Part shown: piece by piece, positions 10,415 through 20,935 of the stretch
Numbering within the stretch: position 1 is the stretch's first letter
How the letters are laid out: each line of letters opens with the position of its first letter
Notes under the pieces: model-generated
Told to the model about the DNA's origin: nothing
Databases searched by the model: none
The model's input: only the letters and a program-made list of their open reading frames with translations
Assembly: GCF_014297465.1 (NCBI RefSeq)
Contig: NZ_JACORT010000003.1
Span: 310,001 to 374,000 of the forward strand
Reading direction: 5' to 3'
DNA: 64,000 nucleotides
From: Ramlibacter cellulosilyticus
GTDB lineage: Bacteria; Pseudomonadota; Gammaproteobacteria; Burkholderiales; Burkholderiaceae_C
Program-made: the position numbers and the translations under genes

Positions 10415-10500
10415 AGGGGTTAGGGGCTAGGGGCTAGGGGCTAGGGAAACAGCCACCAGCCGTCAGTCCCTAGTCCCTAGCCCCTCACCCCTAGCCCCTC
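10415..10500. repeat. Inverted AGGGGCT heptamer-array element (frr/uppS)
   Basis: The left arm 10415-10447 reads AGGGGTT, three AGGGGCT, AGGGAA. The right arm 10466-10500 on the minus strand reads GAGGGGCT, AGGGGTG, AGGGGCT, AGGGACT, AGGGACT. The arms can pair along five heptamers around an 18-base centre (ACAGCCACCAGCCGTCA region). The G-rich arms also fit a four-G-run quadruplex pattern. The right arm touches the uppS ATG directly, so uppS has no Shine-Dalgarno sequence. Confidence 0.9.
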
Positions 10501-11241
10501 ATGAGCAAGCAGCCGCGCGCCGTCCCCCACCACATCGCCATCGTCATGGATGGCAACGGCCGCTGGGCCACGAAGCGCTTCCTGCCGCGCGTCGCCGGCC
10601 ACAAGCGCGGCGTCGATGCGCTGCGCGCCTGCGTGCGCCACTGCGGCGACGTGGGCGTGAAGGTGCTCACCGTGTTCGCGTTCTCCTCCGAGAACTGGAA
10701 CCGCCCCGCCGACGAAGTCTCCGGCCTGATGGAACTGCTGGCCGCCGCGCTCTCGCGCGAGGTGCCGCAGCTGCAGGCGGAAGGCGTGCGCATCCACTTC
10801 GTGGGCGACCGCACGGCGCTGTCCGAGAAGGTGCGCAACGGGCTCGCGCTGGCCGAGGCCTCGACCGCCGGCAACGAACGCCTGGTGCTGAACATCTGCT
10901 TCAACTACGGCGGCCGCTGGGACATCGCGCAGGCCGCCGCGAAGCTTGCCGCGCGCGGCGAAGCGATCACCGAGGCGAACCTCGATCGCGCCATGGCCCT
11001 CGCGCACGTGCCCGACCCGGACCTCGTGATCCGCACGGGCGGCGAGCTGCGCATCAGCAACTTCCTGCTCTGGCAGGCCGCGTACAGCGAGCTGTACTTC
11101 ACCGACAAGCTCTGGCCCGAGTTCGACGCCGCGGCGCTGGACGCCGCGATCGCCGACTACGGCCAGCGCGAGCGCCGCTTCGGCAAGACCTCCGAGCAGG
11201 TGTCCCCCCCGGCCAAGCCGGCGAGCCGCAAGGCGGCCTGA
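10501..11241 (+). CDS. uppS: Undecaprenyl diphosphate synthase (cis-prenyl transferase)
   Basis: Makes the C55 lipid carrier for peptidoglycan and O-antigen by adding isopentenyl units to farnesyl diphosphate. 246 residues. The catalytic motif HIAIVMDGNGRWATKR is at the N-terminus; FAFSSENWNRP and the C-terminal DLVIRTGGELRISNFLLWQ are family signatures. Odd point: the ATG directly abuts the heptamer repeat and no ribosome binding site is visible, so initiation may depend on coupling or on the repeat structure. Confidence 0.97.
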   Translation: MSKQPRAVPHHIAIVMDGNGRWATKRFLPRVAGHKRGVDALRACVRHCGDVGVKVLTVFAFSSENWNRPADEVSGLMELLAAALSREVPQLQAEGVRIHFVGDRTALSEKVRNGLALAEASTAGNERLVLNICFNYGGRWDIAQAAAKLAARGEAITEANLDRAMALAHVPDPDLVIRTGGELRISNFLLWQAAYSELYFTDKLWPEFDAAALDAAIADYGQRERRFGKTSEQVSPPAKPASRKAA

Positions 11242-11252
11242 GAGGGTCCGCG

Positions 11253-12107
11253 ATGCTGAAGCAGCGCGTCATCACCGCCATCGTCCTGCTGGCCATCCTG
11301 CTGCCGGCCCTGTTCTGGCGCACGCCCGAGCCCTTCCTCGCCATCACGCTGCTGATGATCGCGGCGGGCGGCTGGGAGTGGGGACGGCTGAACGGACTGG
11401 GGCAGGGCACGAACGTCGTGCTCGGCGTGGTCACGCTGGCGCTGTGCGCCGGCACCTGGGCCCTGGGCTGGCCGGAGCGGCCGTCGGCGATGCTGTGGCT
11501 CGCCGTGGGCGCGCTGTGGGTCCTTGCGGGCGCCGCGCTCGTGAAGGCCGGCGTGGACGGCTGGCCGCGCATCCCGCGGGGCCTGCGCGTCGTCGGCGGC
11601 GTGCTCGCGCTCGTGCTCGCGTGGCTGGCCATGGCGCAGGCGCGCGTCATCGGCGTCAACTTCCTGCTGTCCGTGCTCGTGCTCGTGTGGGTCGCGGACA
11701 TCTTTGCCTACTTCGCCGGCCGCGCCTTCGGCGGCAAGTTCACGCAGCGCAAGCTCGCCCCCGTCATCAGCCCGAAGAAGAGCTGGGAGGGCGTGTGGGG
11801 CGGCATGGCGGGCGTCGTGGTGCTCGCCATCGCGTGGGCACTCGCCGACCAGGCCGCGCAGGCCGCCGTGCCTTCGCTGTACTCCCGCCTCGCGTCCCTG
11901 AACTGGCTGGTGCTGGTGCTGGGGGCGCTCTTCCTCGGTGCCATGAGCATCGTCGGCGACCTCACCGAGTCGCTGGTGAAGCGCAGCGCCGGGATCAAGG
12001 ATTCCAGCCAGCTCCTGCCGGGACACGGCGGCGTGCTGGACCGCGTCGACGCGCTGCTGCCGACGCTGCCCCTCGCGATGATGCTGGCCACTTTGGCCCA
12101 GAAATGA
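11253..12107 (+). CDS. cdsA: Phosphatidate cytidylyltransferase
   Basis: Integral inner-membrane enzyme making CDP-diacylglycerol from phosphatidate and CTP. 284 residues with about eight hydrophobic segments from residue 7 onward. The C-terminal CDP-alcohol signature is clear: KRSAGIKDSSQLLPGHGG followed by VLDRVD. It overlaps the next gene, dxr, by four bases (ATGA), consistent with one transcript. Confidence 0.96.
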   Translation: MLKQRVITAIVLLAILLPALFWRTPEPFLAITLLMIAAGGWEWGRLNGLGQGTNVVLGVVTLALCAGTWALGWPERPSAMLWLAVGALWVLAGAALVKAGVDGWPRIPRGLRVVGGVLALVLAWLAMAQARVIGVNFLLSVLVLVWVADIFAYFAGRAFGGKFTQRKLAPVISPKKSWEGVWGGMAGVVVLAIAWALADQAAQAAVPSLYSRLASLNWLVLVLGALFLGAMSIVGDLTESLVKRSAGIKDSSQLLPGHGGVLDRVDALLPTLPLAMMLATLAQK

Positions 12108-13294
12108 AGCAAAGACTCGCCGTCCTCGGCTCCACCGGATCGATCGGGGCCAACACGCTGGACGTGGTCGCCCGCCATCCGGACCGCTTCGAGGTGTTCG
12201 CGCTCAGCGCCTCCTCGCAGGTGGACCCCATGCTGCAGCAGTGCCTGCAGTTCCGCCCCGCCTTCGCGGTCATGGCGCAGGAGGAGGCCGGCCGCGCGCT
12301 CGCGGCCCGCATCGAGTCCAGCGGCCTGCCCACGCGCGTGCTGTGGGGCGCCTCCGCGCTCGACACCGTCGCCGCGCACGAGCAGGTGGACACCGTGATG
12401 GCCTCCATCGTCGGCGCCGCCGGCCTCGCGTCCTGCATCGCCGCGGCACGTGCCGGCAAGAAGCTGCTGCTCGCGAACAAGGAAGCGCTGGTCGTCGGTG
12501 GCGAACTCTTCATGACGGCCGTGCGGGAGGGCGGGGCGACGCTGCTGCCGATCGACAGCGAGCACTCGGCCATCTTCCAGTCGCTGCCGGAAGACCCGGC
12601 GACCTGGGACGCGCGGGTCGAGAAGATCATCCTCACGGCCTCGGGCGGCCCGTTCCGCACCCGCGCGCCGGCGAGCCTGCGCGACGTCACCCCCGAGGAG
12701 GCCTGTGCCCATCCCAACTGGGTGATGGGCCGCAAGATCTCCGTCGACTCGGCCACCATGATGAACAAGGCGCTGGAGGTGATCGAGGCGCGCTGGCTGT
12801 TCGGGCTCGCGCCCGAGCGGCTGCAGGTCGTGATCCATCCCCAGAGCGTGATCCACTCGATGGTGCAGTACCGGGACACCTCGGTCGTCGCGCAGCTCGG
12901 GACGCCCGACATGCGCGTGCCCATCGCCTACGGCCTGGCCTGGCCGGAGCGCGTGGCCTCCGGCGCGCAGCCGCTGGACTTCGCCGCGCTCGCCGACATG
13001 AGCTTCGAGTCCTTCGATACCCGCGGCCACCGCGAACGCTTCCCAGGCCTGCAGCTCGCCTGGGACGCGCTCGCCGGCGCCCCCGGCACGACGGCGGTGC
13101 TGAACGCCGCCAACGAGATCGCGGTGGCGGCCTTCCTCGAGCGCCGCATCCGCTTCGACCAGATCCATTCGGTAAACCTGGCAACTTTGGATGGGCTGCT
13201 GCCCTCCAAGCCGCAGACCCTGCAGGACCTGCTGGCGCTCGACGCCCAGGCCCGCCGCGAGGCGGACCAGGCGATCCGGCGCCTCGCGGCCTGA
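12104..13294 (+). CDS. dxr: 1-deoxy-D-xylulose 5-phosphate reductoisomerase
   Basis: Second enzyme of the MEP isoprenoid pathway, converting DXP to MEP with NADPH. 396 residues. The N-terminal nucleotide-binding motif is LGSTGSIGANTLDVV; LLANKEALVVGG, the metal-site IDSEHSAIFQ and SGGPFR are all present. The start overlaps cdsA by four bases. With uppS it links isoprenoid precursor supply to undecaprenyl synthesis in one cluster. Confidence 0.97.
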   Translation: MKQRLAVLGSTGSIGANTLDVVARHPDRFEVFALSASSQVDPMLQQCLQFRPAFAVMAQEEAGRALAARIESSGLPTRVLWGASALDTVAAHEQVDTVMASIVGAAGLASCIAAARAGKKLLLANKEALVVGGELFMTAVREGGATLLPIDSEHSAIFQSLPEDPATWDARVEKIILTASGGPFRTRAPASLRDVTPEEACAHPNWVMGRKISVDSATMMNKALEVIEARWLFGLAPERLQVVIHPQSVIHSMVQYRDTSVVAQLGTPDMRVPIAYGLAWPERVASGAQPLDFAALADMSFESFDTRGHRERFPGLQLAWDALAGAPGTTAVLNAANEIAVAAFLERRIRFDQIHSVNLATLDGLLPSKPQTLQDLLALDAQARREADQAIRRLAA

Positions 13295-13310
13295 GGGCAG
13301 GAGGGGAACC

Positions 13311-14690
13311 ATGCTGACCGTCGTCGCCTTCATCGTCGCCCTGGGGCTGCTGATCGCCGTGCACGAGTACGGCCACTACCGCGTCGCGGTGGCGTGCAAC
13401 GTCAAGGTGCTGCGCTTCTCCATCGGCTTCGGCAAGGTCCTGTACCGCTGGAAGCCGCGCCGCCCGCGCGCCGGCCAGGACACCGAGTTCGTGATCGGCG
13501 CCTTCCCCCTCGGCGGCTACGTCAAGATGCTCGACGAGCGCGAGGGCCCCGTCGATCCCGCCGAACGCGAGCGCGCCTTCAACACGCAGCCGCTGAAATC
13601 GCGCGCCGCCATCGTGGCCGCGGGCCCGATCGCCAACCTGCTGCTCGCCATCCTGCTCTATGCCACCGTCAACTGGATGGGCGTGGAGGAGCCGCAGCCC
13701 GTGCTGGGCACGCCGGTGGCCGGCTCCATCGCCGCCGAGGCGGGCCTGCACGGCGGCGAGCGCGTGCAGTCCGCCGGCTTCGAGGGCGAGGCCATGCAGC
13801 CCCTGCGCTCCTTCGAGGAACTGCGCTGGATGCTCACCCGCGGCGCCCTGGACGGCCGCGACCTGCGGCTGGTGCTCTCCCGCGAGGGCGGGGGCCGCGG
13901 CGGCGAGGTGCTGCTGCCCCTGTCCCGCCTGGATGCCCGCGACGCCGACGCGCAGCTGCTGCGCAAGGTGGGCATCGTCTCGCCGTGGAGCCCGCCGGTG
14001 CTGGGCGACGTGATGTCCGGCGGCGCCGCCGAACGTGCCGGCCTGCGCAAGGGCGACACGGTGCTGCGCGTGGACGGCAAGGAGGTCGGCGACGCGCAGC
14101 AGCTGCGCGACCTGATCCGCGGCCAGGTGCAGGGCGGGCGCGGCATCGCCTCCACCTGGGACATCGAGCGCGCGGGCCAGCGCCTGCAGCTGCCCGTGAC
14201 GCCGGACTTCGTGGCCGACCCGGCCGGCGGCAACGGCGTGGGCCGCATCGCCGCCTACGTCGGCGCGCCGCCCGCGATGGTCACGGTGCGCTACGGGGTG
14301 TTCGAAGGCCTGTGGAACGGCGCGGTGCGCACCTGGGAAGTCTCGGCGCTCACGCTCAAGATGATGGGCCGCATGGTGATCGGCGAAGCCTCGGTGAAGA
14401 ACCTGAGCGGGCCGCTGACGATCGCCGACTACGCGGGCAAGTCCGCGAGCCTCGGGCTCACGCAGTACCTGCTGTTCCTCGCCCTCATCAGCGTGAGCCT
14501 CGGGGTGCTGAACCTCCTCCCTTTGCCCGTCTTGGACGGTGGGCACCTGATGTATTATCTTTGGGAGGCCGTCACGGGCCGGAGCATCTCCGACGCCTGG
14601 ATGGAGCGCCTGCAGCGCGGTGGCGTGGCGGTGCTGCTGGTGATGATGTCGATCGCCCTGTTCAACGACGTCGCCCGGCTCTTCGGATAG
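13311..14690 (+). CDS. rseP: RIP metalloprotease RseP
   Basis: Inner-membrane site-2 protease that cuts anti-sigma factors such as RseA within the membrane. 459 residues. The zinc motif HEYGH lies in the first membrane segment (near residue 22), two PDZ domains occupy the centre, and the third motif LLPLPVLDGGHL is near the C-terminus. GGAGGGG precedes the ATG. The position upstream of bamA is conserved in proteobacteria and links envelope stress control to outer-membrane assembly. Confidence 0.96.
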   Translation: MLTVVAFIVALGLLIAVHEYGHYRVAVACNVKVLRFSIGFGKVLYRWKPRRPRAGQDTEFVIGAFPLGGYVKMLDEREGPVDPAERERAFNTQPLKSRAAIVAAGPIANLLLAILLYATVNWMGVEEPQPVLGTPVAGSIAAEAGLHGGERVQSAGFEGEAMQPLRSFEELRWMLTRGALDGRDLRLVLSREGGGRGGEVLLPLSRLDARDADAQLLRKVGIVSPWSPPVLGDVMSGGAAERAGLRKGDTVLRVDGKEVGDAQQLRDLIRGQVQGGRGIASTWDIERAGQRLQLPVTPDFVADPAGGNGVGRIAAYVGAPPAMVTVRYGVFEGLWNGAVRTWEVSALTLKMMGRMVIGEASVKNLSGPLTIADYAGKSASLGLTQYLLFLALISVSLGVLNLLPLPVLDGGHLMYYLWEAVTGRSISDAWMERLQRGGVAVLLVMMSIALFNDVARLFG

Positions 14691-14757
14691 ACAACAAAGA
14701 TGGCAGCAGCCGCCCCGCGGTGACCGCATCCGTCCCGCCGGCGCCTTTCCAGAATCA

Positions 14758-17052
14758 ATGAAGAAACATTTCAAGCGCTTCCGCGTGCGTACCGTCTCGG
14801 CTGTCGCGGCCCTGGCTTTCGCCGCGAACTCCTGGGCCGTCGATCCCTTCACGGTGCGCGACATCCGGGTCGAGGGCCTGCAGCGGGTGGAGCCCGGCAC
14901 GATCTTCGGCTCGCTGCCCTTCCGGGTGGGCGACCAGTACACCGACGACAAGGGCTCGGCCGCGATCCGGGCCCTCTTCGCATTGGGCCTGTTCAAGGAC
15001 GTGCGCCTGGAAGTGCAGGGCGACGTGCTGATCGTCGTGGTGGAAGAGCGCCCCACGGTGGCGGACGTCGACTTCTCCGGCACCAAGGAATTCGACAAGG
15101 ACACGCTGAAGAAGGCCCTGCGCGACATCGGCCTGACCGAAGGCCGTCCGTTCGACCAGGCCCTGGCCGACCGCGCGGAGCAGGAGCTCAAGCGCCAGTA
15201 CATCAACCGCAGCCTCTATGGCGCGGAGGTCGTGACCACGGTGACGCCGATCGAGCGCAACCGCGTGAACCTGACCTTCACGGTGACCGAGGGCGAGCCG
15301 ACCAAGATCAAGGACATCACGATCGTCGGCAACAAGTCCTTCAGCACCTCCACGCTCAAGGACCTGATGGACCTGAGCACCGGCGGCTGGCTGACCTGGT
15401 ACACCAAGTCCGACCGCTACTCGCGCACCAAGCTCAATGCGGACCTGGAGGCGCTGCGCTCCTTCTACCTGCAGCGCGGCTTCCTGGAGTTCCGCATCGA
15501 CTCCACCCAGGTCGCGATCTCGCCGGACAAGCAGGACATCAGCATCACCATCAACGTCACCGAGGGCGACCGCTACGTCGTCTCGGGCGTGCGGCTGGAA
15601 GGCGACTACCTGGGCAAGGACGAGGAGTTCAAGACCCTGGTGAAGATCAAGCCGGGCGAGCCGTACAACGCGGACCAGGTCGCCGAGACCACCAAGGCCT
15701 TCACCGAGTACTTCGGCAACTTCGGCTACGCCTTCGCGCAGGTCGAGGCGCGCCCGGAGATCGACCGCGCCAACAACCGCGTGGCCTTCGTGCTCGTGGC
15801 CGAACCCTCGCGCCGCGCCTACGTGCGCCGCATCAACGTCGCGGGCAACAACCGCACGCGCGACGAAGTGATCCGCCGCGAGTTCCGCCAGTTCGAGTCG
15901 AGCTGGTACGACGCCGAGAAGATCAAGGTGTCCCGCGACCGCGTGGACCGCCTGGGCTACTTCAAGGAAGTGAACATCGAGACCACCGACGTGCCCGGGG
16001 CGCCGGACCAGGTGGACCTGAACATCAGCGTGACCGAGCGGCCCACGGGCAGCCTGCAGCTGGGCGCCGGCTTCTCCAGCGCGGAAAAGCTGGGCCTGTC
16101 CTTCGCCGTGAAGCAGGAGAACGCCTTCGGCACCGGCAACTACCTGGCGGTGGAAGTCAACACCAGCAAGTACAACCGGACGATCGCGTTCAACACGGTC
16201 AACCCGTACTTCACGCCCGACGGCATCTCGCGCACCTTCGACCTGTACCACCGCTCCTCGCGCCCGTACGAGAACCAGGGCGGCGACTACCGGCTGGTCA
16301 CTTCCGGCGTGGGCCTGCGCTTCGGCGTGCCCTTCAGCGAGGTCGACACGGTCTTCTTCGGCGCGGGCCTGGAACGCACCGAGATCGTGGAAGGCACCAA
16401 CATCCCGGCCGCCTACCTCGCGTACGCCGCGCAGTTCGGCGCCAAGAGCAACACCGTGCCGCTGACGATCGGCTGGTCGCGCGACGACCGCGACAGCACC
16501 CTGGTGCCCACCACCGGCCGCTTCCAGCGCTTCGGCGGGGAGTGGGGCGTGGCCGGCGATGCCCGGTACATCCGCGCGAACTACCAGTACCAGCAGTTCG
16601 TGCCCCTCGCCAAGGCCTACACCCTCGCCTTCAATGGCGAGCTGGGCCTGGGCAAGGGCCTCAACGGCCAGCCCTTCCCGGTGTTCAAGAACTTCTATTC
16701 GGGCGGCCTGGGTTCGGTGCGAGGCTTCGAGCAGGGCACCCTGGGCCCGCGCGACGTCACCGGCGCGTCGATCGGCGGCCCGCGCAAGATCACGCTGAAC
16801 ACCGAGGTGCTGACGCCCTTCCCGGGGGCGGGCAACGACCGCACGCTGCGCATGTTCGGCTTCGTCGACATCGGCAACGTGTTCGGCGAGAACGAGAAGT
16901 TCACCTTCAGCGACATGCGGGCTTCCGCGGGCCTGGGCCTGTCCTGGCTGTCGCCCATCGGGCCGCTGCGCATCGCCTTCGCCCAGCCGATCAAGAAGCA
17001 GCCTGGCGATAGAATCCAGAAATTGCAATTCCAGATCGGGACCTCGTTCTGA
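14758..17052 (+). CDS. bamA: Outer membrane protein assembly factor BamA
   Basis: Essential core of the BAM complex that inserts beta-barrel proteins. 764 residues: a signal peptide (residues 1-27, ending near NSWAVD), five POTRA domains (about 28-425) and a C-terminal 16-strand barrel ending in Phe (QIGTSF). The barrel signature [13 protein letters not shown] (the lid-loop VRGF) is seen around residue 660. It lies 67 bases after rseP and overlaps skp by one base. Confidence 0.97.
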   Translation: MKKHFKRFRVRTVSAVAALAFAANSWAVDPFTVRDIRVEGLQRVEPGTIFGSLPFRVGDQYTDDKGSAAIRALFALGLFKDVRLEVQGDVLIVVVEERPTVADVDFSGTKEFDKDTLKKALRDIGLTEGRPFDQALADRAEQELKRQYINRSLYGAEVVTTVTPIERNRVNLTFTVTEGEPTKIKDITIVGNKSFSTSTLKDLMDLSTGGWLTWYTKSDRYSRTKLNADLEALRSFYLQRGFLEFRIDSTQVAISPDKQDISITINVTEGDRYVVSGVRLEGDYLGKDEEFKTLVKIKPGEPYNADQVAETTKAFTEYFGNFGYAFAQVEARPEIDRANNRVAFVLVAEPSRRAYVRRINVAGNNRTRDEVIRREFRQFESSWYDAEKIKVSRDRVDRLGYFKEVNIETTDVPGAPDQVDLNISVTERPTGSLQLGAGFSSAEKLGLSFAVKQENAFGTGNYLAVEVNTSKYNRTIAFNTVNPYFTPDGISRTFDLYHRSSRPYENQGGDYRLVTSGVGLRFGVPFSEVDTVFFGAGLERTEIVEGTNIPAAYLAYAAQFGAKSNTVPLTIGWSRDDRDSTLVPTTGRFQRFGGEWGVAGDARYIRANYQYQQFVPLAKAYTLAFNGELGLGKGLNGQPFPVFKNFYSGGLGSVRGFEQGTLGPRDVTGASIGGPRKITLNTEVLTPFPGAGNDRTLRMFGFVDIGNVFGENEKFTFSDMRASAGLGLSWLSPIGPLRIAFAQPIKKQPGDRIQKLQFQIGTSF

Positions 17053-17561
17053 TGAAGTATCTGACCCGTCCATGGCTGGTGGTCCTGCTGGGCGCACTGG
17101 CGTTCGGCAGCCAGGCCCGGGCGGACGACTTCCGCGTGGGCTTCGTCAACACCGACCGGATCTTCCGCGAGGCCAACACCGCCAAGGCGGCCCAGGCGAA
17201 GCTGGAACAGGAGTTCTCCCGGCGCGAGAAGGAGCTGAACGACCTCGGGGCCGGCCTCAAGTCCGCCTCCGAGCGCTTCGAGCGCGAAGCCCCCACGCTG
17301 GCGGAGTCGCAGCGCGCGCAGCGCCAGAAGGCGCTGATCGACCAGGACCGCGAGTTCCAGCGCAAGCGCCGCGAGTTCCAGGAAGACCTCAACGCCCGCA
17401 AGAACGAGGAGCTGCAGCAGGTCCTCGACCGCGCCAACCGCGTGGTGCGGCAGGTCGCCGAGCAGGAGAAGTACGACCTGATCCTGCAGGAAGCCGTGTA
17501 CATCAACCCCAAGCACGACATCACCGACAAGGTGATCAAGGCGCTCAACGCCGTCAAGTGA
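17052..17561 (+). CDS. skp: OmpH/Skp family periplasmic chaperone
   Basis: Periplasmic holdase that carries unfolded outer-membrane proteins to BAM. 169 residues: a signal peptide (cleavage near SQARA/DD), then long charged helices rich in Glu, Arg, Lys and Gln (about residues 50-135) forming the tentacle coiled coils. The ATG overlaps the bamA stop (TGATG), and lpxD follows 14 bases later. Confidence 0.94.
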   Translation: MKYLTRPWLVVLLGALAFGSQARADDFRVGFVNTDRIFREANTAKAAQAKLEQEFSRREKELNDLGAGLKSASERFEREAPTLAESQRAQRQKALIDQDREFQRKRREFQEDLNARKNEELQQVLDRANRVVRQVAEQEKYDLILQEAVYINPKHDITDKVIKALNAVK

Positions 17562-17575
17562 GGCCGGGAGCGCAC

Positions 17576-18544
17576 ATGGCGCTGCAGCTCGGCGATTTCG
17601 TCGCGGCCCTCGGGGGCGAACTGCACGGTGACGCCACGCTGGCCATCGAAGGGCTGGCGCCGCTCGAATCCGCCGGGCCCAGCCACCTCAGTTTCCTCAG
17701 CAACCCGCGCTACCAGCCGCAGCTGCAGGCTTCGCAGGCTGGCTGCGTGATCGTGGCGCCCGCCATGCGCGACGCCGCGCTGGCCCGCGGTGCCTGCATC
17801 GTCGCCGACGACCCCTACGTGTACTTCGCGCGCAGCACCCAGCTGTGGAAGCGCGCGCATGCCCGCCCGCCTGGGCCCGCCATCCATCCCAGCGCCGTCA
17901 TCGATCCCGAGGCGGTGCTCGGGGAGGACGTCCGCATCGGCCCGCACTGCGTGGTGGAGCGGGGGGCGCGCATCGGCGCCGGCACGGTGCTCAAGGCCCG
18001 CGTGCACGTGGCCGAGGACTGCAGCATAGGCGCGCGCTGCGTGCTGCACCCCGGCGTCGTGATCGGCGCCGACGGCTTCGGCTTCGCGCCCTCGCCGCAG
18101 GGCTTCGTCAAGATCGAGCAGCTCGGCGCCGTGCGCATAGCCGACGACGTGGAGATCGGGGCCAATACCTGCATCGACCGCGGGGCGCTGGCCGACACGG
18201 TGGTGGAGGAGGGCGTCAAGATCGACAACCTCGTGCAGATCGGGCACAACTGCCGCATCGGGCGGCACACCGTCATCTCCGGCTGCACGGGCATCGCCGG
18301 CAGCGCGACCATCGGGGCGCACTGCATGATCGGCGGGGCGGCCATGATCCTCGGCCACCTCACCATCGCCGACCGGGTGAGCATCTCGGCCGGTTCCTTC
18401 GTGGCGCGCTCGATCGGCAAGCCCGGGCTGTACACCGGCATCTTCCCCATCGACGACAATGCGTCCTGGGAGAAGAACGCGGCCACGCTGAAGCAGCTGC
18501 ACACCTTGCGCGAGCGCCTCAAGGCGCTGGAAAAGAAACTCTGA
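17576..18544 (+). CDS. lpxD: UDP-3-O-(3-hydroxyacyl)glucosamine N-acyltransferase
   Basis: Third step of lipid A synthesis, adding the second hydroxyacyl chain. 322 residues: an N-terminal uridine-binding domain ([11 protein letters not shown]), then many left-handed beta-helix hexapeptide repeats (for example [18 protein letters not shown]), with the catalytic His region in NLVQIGHNC, and a C-terminal helix ([17 protein letters not shown]). Next to fabZ, lpxA and lpxB. Confidence 0.97.
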   Translation: MALQLGDFVAALGGELHGDATLAIEGLAPLESAGPSHLSFLSNPRYQPQLQASQAGCVIVAPAMRDAALARGACIVADDPYVYFARSTQLWKRAHARPPGPAIHPSAVIDPEAVLGEDVRIGPHCVVERGARIGAGTVLKARVHVAEDCSIGARCVLHPGVVIGADGFGFAPSPQGFVKIEQLGAVRIADDVEIGANTCIDRGALADTVVEEGVKIDNLVQIGHNCRIGRHTVISGCTGIAGSATIGAHCMIGGAAMILGHLTIADRVSISAGSFVARSIGKPGLYTGIFPIDDNASWEKNAATLKQLHTLRERLKALEKKL

Positions 18545-18552
18545 TAGCCCCC

Positions 18553-18990
18553 ATGGACATCCACCAGATCCTGAAGAAGCTGCCGCACCGCTACCCCATC
18601 CTGCTGGTGGACCGCGTGCTGTCGGTCGACCCCGGCAAGTCGATCCGGGCGCTGAAGAACGTCACGATCAACGAGCCGTACTTCGTCGGCCACTTCCCGC
18701 ACCGCCCGGTGATGCCGGGCGTGCTCATGCTCGAAGCCATGGCCCAGACCGCGGGCCTGCTCGCGTTCGCGGACGAGTCCAAGGGCAGCGACACCAACTC
18801 GGTCATCTACTTCGCCGGCATCGACGGTGCGCGCTTCAAGCGTCCCGTGGAGCCGGGCGACCAGCTCGTGATGGACGTGGAGATCCTGCGGCACAAGGCC
18901 GGCATCTACAAGTTCAAGGGCACGGCGCGCGTGGGCGAGGAGATCGCCTGCGAGGCCGAGCTGATGTGCACGATGCGCTCGGTGGCCTGA
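18553..18990 (+). CDS. fabZ: 3-hydroxyacyl-ACP dehydratase FabZ
   Basis: Dehydrates beta-hydroxyacyl-ACP in fatty acid elongation, and competes with LpxA/LpxD for hydroxyacyl-ACP. 145 residues, hot-dog fold. [13 protein letters not shown], the catalytic-His motif [20 protein letters not shown] and the C-terminal KFKGTARV are typical. It begins eight bases after lpxD, inside the lipid A cluster as in other proteobacteria. Confidence 0.97.
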   Translation: MDIHQILKKLPHRYPILLVDRVLSVDPGKSIRALKNVTINEPYFVGHFPHRPVMPGVLMLEAMAQTAGLLAFADESKGSDTNSVIYFAGIDGARFKRPVEPGDQLVMDVEILRHKAGIYKFKGTARVGEEIACEAELMCTMRSVA

Positions 18991-18998
18991 ACGGGACC

Positions 18999-19787
18999 AT
19001 GGCCAACATCCACCCGACGGCGATCGTCGACCCGAAGGCGCAGCTGGACGCCGACGTCACCGTCGGCCCGTACACGCTGATCGGACCGCACGTGAAGGTC
19101 GGGGCCGGCACGACCATCGCCGGCCACGTGGTGCTCGAAGGCCACACCAGCATCGGGCGCGACAACCGGATCTTCCAGTTCAATTCCATCGGCGCGGCCA
19201 ACCAGGACAAGAAGTACAAGGGCGAGCCCACCGAACTGGTGATCGGCGACCGCAATACCATCCGCGAGTTCTGTACGCTGCAGGTCGGCACGGTGCAGGA
19301 CAAGGCCGTCACGCGCATCGGCAACGACAACTGGATCATGGCCTACTGCCACGTCGCGCACGACTGCATCGTGGGCAGCAACGTCACGATGGCCAACAAC
19401 TCCACACTCGCGGGCCACATCGAGATCGGCGACTGGGTGACCATCGGCGGCCTCGTGGGCATCCACCAGTTCGTGAAGGTGGGCGCGCATGTGATGGTCG
19501 GCTTTGCGACCGCCGTGTCGCAGGATGTCCCGCCCTTCATGCTCGTGGACGGGAATCCGATGGCGGTCCGCGGCTTCAACGCCGTAGGCCTGAAGCGCCG
19601 CGATTTTTCCGCCGCGCGTATCGCGGCCGTGAAGCAGATGCACAAGCTGCTGTACCGCGAAGGCCGCACGCTCGAGGACGCCAAGGCGGCCATCGCCGCG
19701 CTGGCGCAGTCCGAGCCCGAGGCGGCGGCGGACGCCGCCATGATGGGCGCCTTCCTGGCTGCCGCCACGCGCGGCATCGCCCGCTAG
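18999..19787 (+). CDS. lpxA: UDP-N-acetylglucosamine acyltransferase
   Basis: First step of lipid A synthesis. 262 residues: N-terminal hexapeptide repeats ([26 protein letters not shown]), the catalytic-His region [10 protein letters not shown], and the typical [30 protein letters not shown], then a C-terminal helical domain. The stop overlaps the lpxB GTG by one base. Confidence 0.97.
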   Translation: MANIHPTAIVDPKAQLDADVTVGPYTLIGPHVKVGAGTTIAGHVVLEGHTSIGRDNRIFQFNSIGAANQDKKYKGEPTELVIGDRNTIREFCTLQVGTVQDKAVTRIGNDNWIMAYCHVAHDCIVGSNVTMANNSTLAGHIEIGDWVTIGGLVGIHQFVKVGAHVMVGFATAVSQDVPPFMLVDGNPMAVRGFNAVGLKRRDFSAARIAAVKQMHKLLYREGRTLEDAKAAIAALAQSEPEAAADAAMMGAFLAAATRGIAR

Positions 19788-20935
19788 TGTCCACCCCCGG
19801 CGCGCCCCGCTTCGCGCTGGTCGCGGGCGAGGCGTCCGGCGACCTGCTCGCCAGCCTCGTGCTCAAGGCCATGCGCGAACGCTGGCCGCAGCTGCAGGCG
19901 CAGGGCATCGGCGGGCCGCAGATGGCGGAGCAGGGCTTCGAGGCCTGGTGGCCGGCGCAGAAGCTCTCGGTCAGCGGCTACGTCGAGGTGCTGCGGCACC
20001 TGCGCGAGATCCTCGGCATCCGCGACGCGCTGCGCGAGCGGCTGCTGCGGGAGCGGCCGGACGTCTTCATCGGCGTCGACGCGCCCGACTTCAACCTCGG
20101 CCTGGAGGCGCAGCTGCGCGCCGGCGGGGTCAAGACCGTCCACTTCGTCTGCCCGTCCATCTGGGCCTGGCGCATGAAGCGCGTGGAGAAGCTGCAGCGC
20201 GGCTGCGACCACGTGCTGTGCATCTTTCCCTTCGAGCCGGAGCTGCTGGCGAAGCACGGCGTGGCCGCGACGTACGTCGGCCACCCGCTGGCGAACGTCA
20301 TTCCCATGGAGCCGGACCAGGCGGGCGCGCGCGCGACGCTGGGCCTGCCCGCGGAGGGCGAGGTGGTTGCCGTGCTGCCCGGCAGCCGGGCGTCCGAAGT
20401 CGAGGGCCTGCTGCCCCGTTTCCTCGCCGCGGCGGCGCTGCTGGAGCGCCGCCGGCCGGGCACCACCTTCGTCGTGCCCGCCGTTCCCGTGCTGCAGGAG
20501 CGCATCGAGCGGCTGGCGGCTTCCGGGCCGGCCCCCCGCAACCTGGTGATCGTGCGCGGCCAGTCGCATGCGGTGCTCGCCGCGTGCGACGTGGCGCTGG
20601 TTGCCAGCGGCACGGCGACGCTGGAAACGGCGCTGTTCAAGCGGCCGATGGTCATCTCGTACGCGACCCACTGGCTCACGTACGCGCTCATGAAGCCGCG
20701 GCACCTGCAGCCCTGGATCGGGCTGCCGAACATCCTCTGCCGTGACTTCGTCGTGCCGGAGTTGCTGCAGTCCAACGCAAAACCCGAGTTGCTCTGCGGG
20801 GCGCTGGCGGATTGGCTCGAAGCGCCTGAGAGAATGCGCGCCGTGCAGGAGAAATTCCGGGACCTCCACGTCCTGCTCCGGCGCGACACCGCGACCCTTG
20901 CCACCGATGCCATCGCCCAAGTCCTCTCGTCCTAA
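19787..20935 (+). CDS. lpxB: Lipid A disaccharide synthase
   Basis: GT19 family glycosyltransferase condensing UDP-diacylglucosamine with lipid X. 382 residues, GTG start overlapping the lpxA stop (TAGTG). Family motifs: [14 protein letters not shown] at the N-terminus, [22 protein letters not shown], and [11 protein letters not shown] towards the C-terminus. The last 29 bases overlap the rnhB start in another frame. Confidence 0.97.
   Translation: MSTPGAPRFALVAGEASGDLLASLVLKAMRERWPQLQAQGIGGPQMAEQGFEAWWPAQKLSVSGYVEVLRHLREILGIRDALRERLLRERPDVFIGVDAPDFNLGLEAQLRAGGVKTVHFVCPSIWAWRMKRVEKLQRGCDHVLCIFPFEPELLAKHGVAATYVGHPLANVIPMEPDQAGARATLGLPAEGEVVAVLPGSRASEVEGLLPRFLAAAALLERRRPGTTFVVPAVPVLQERIERLAASGPAPRNLVIVRGQSHAVLAACDVALVASGTATLETALFKRPMVISYATHWLTYALMKPRHLQPWIGLPNILCRDFVVPELLQSNAKPELLCGALADWLEAPERMRAVQEKFRDLHVLLRRDTATLATDAIAQVLSS

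Noticed and set aside
10415..10500. Heptamer arrays as a CRISPR or as telomere DNA
   Set aside because: There are no spacers of regular size and no cas genes; the arrays are inverted, internal and between housekeeping genes, so neither idea fits.
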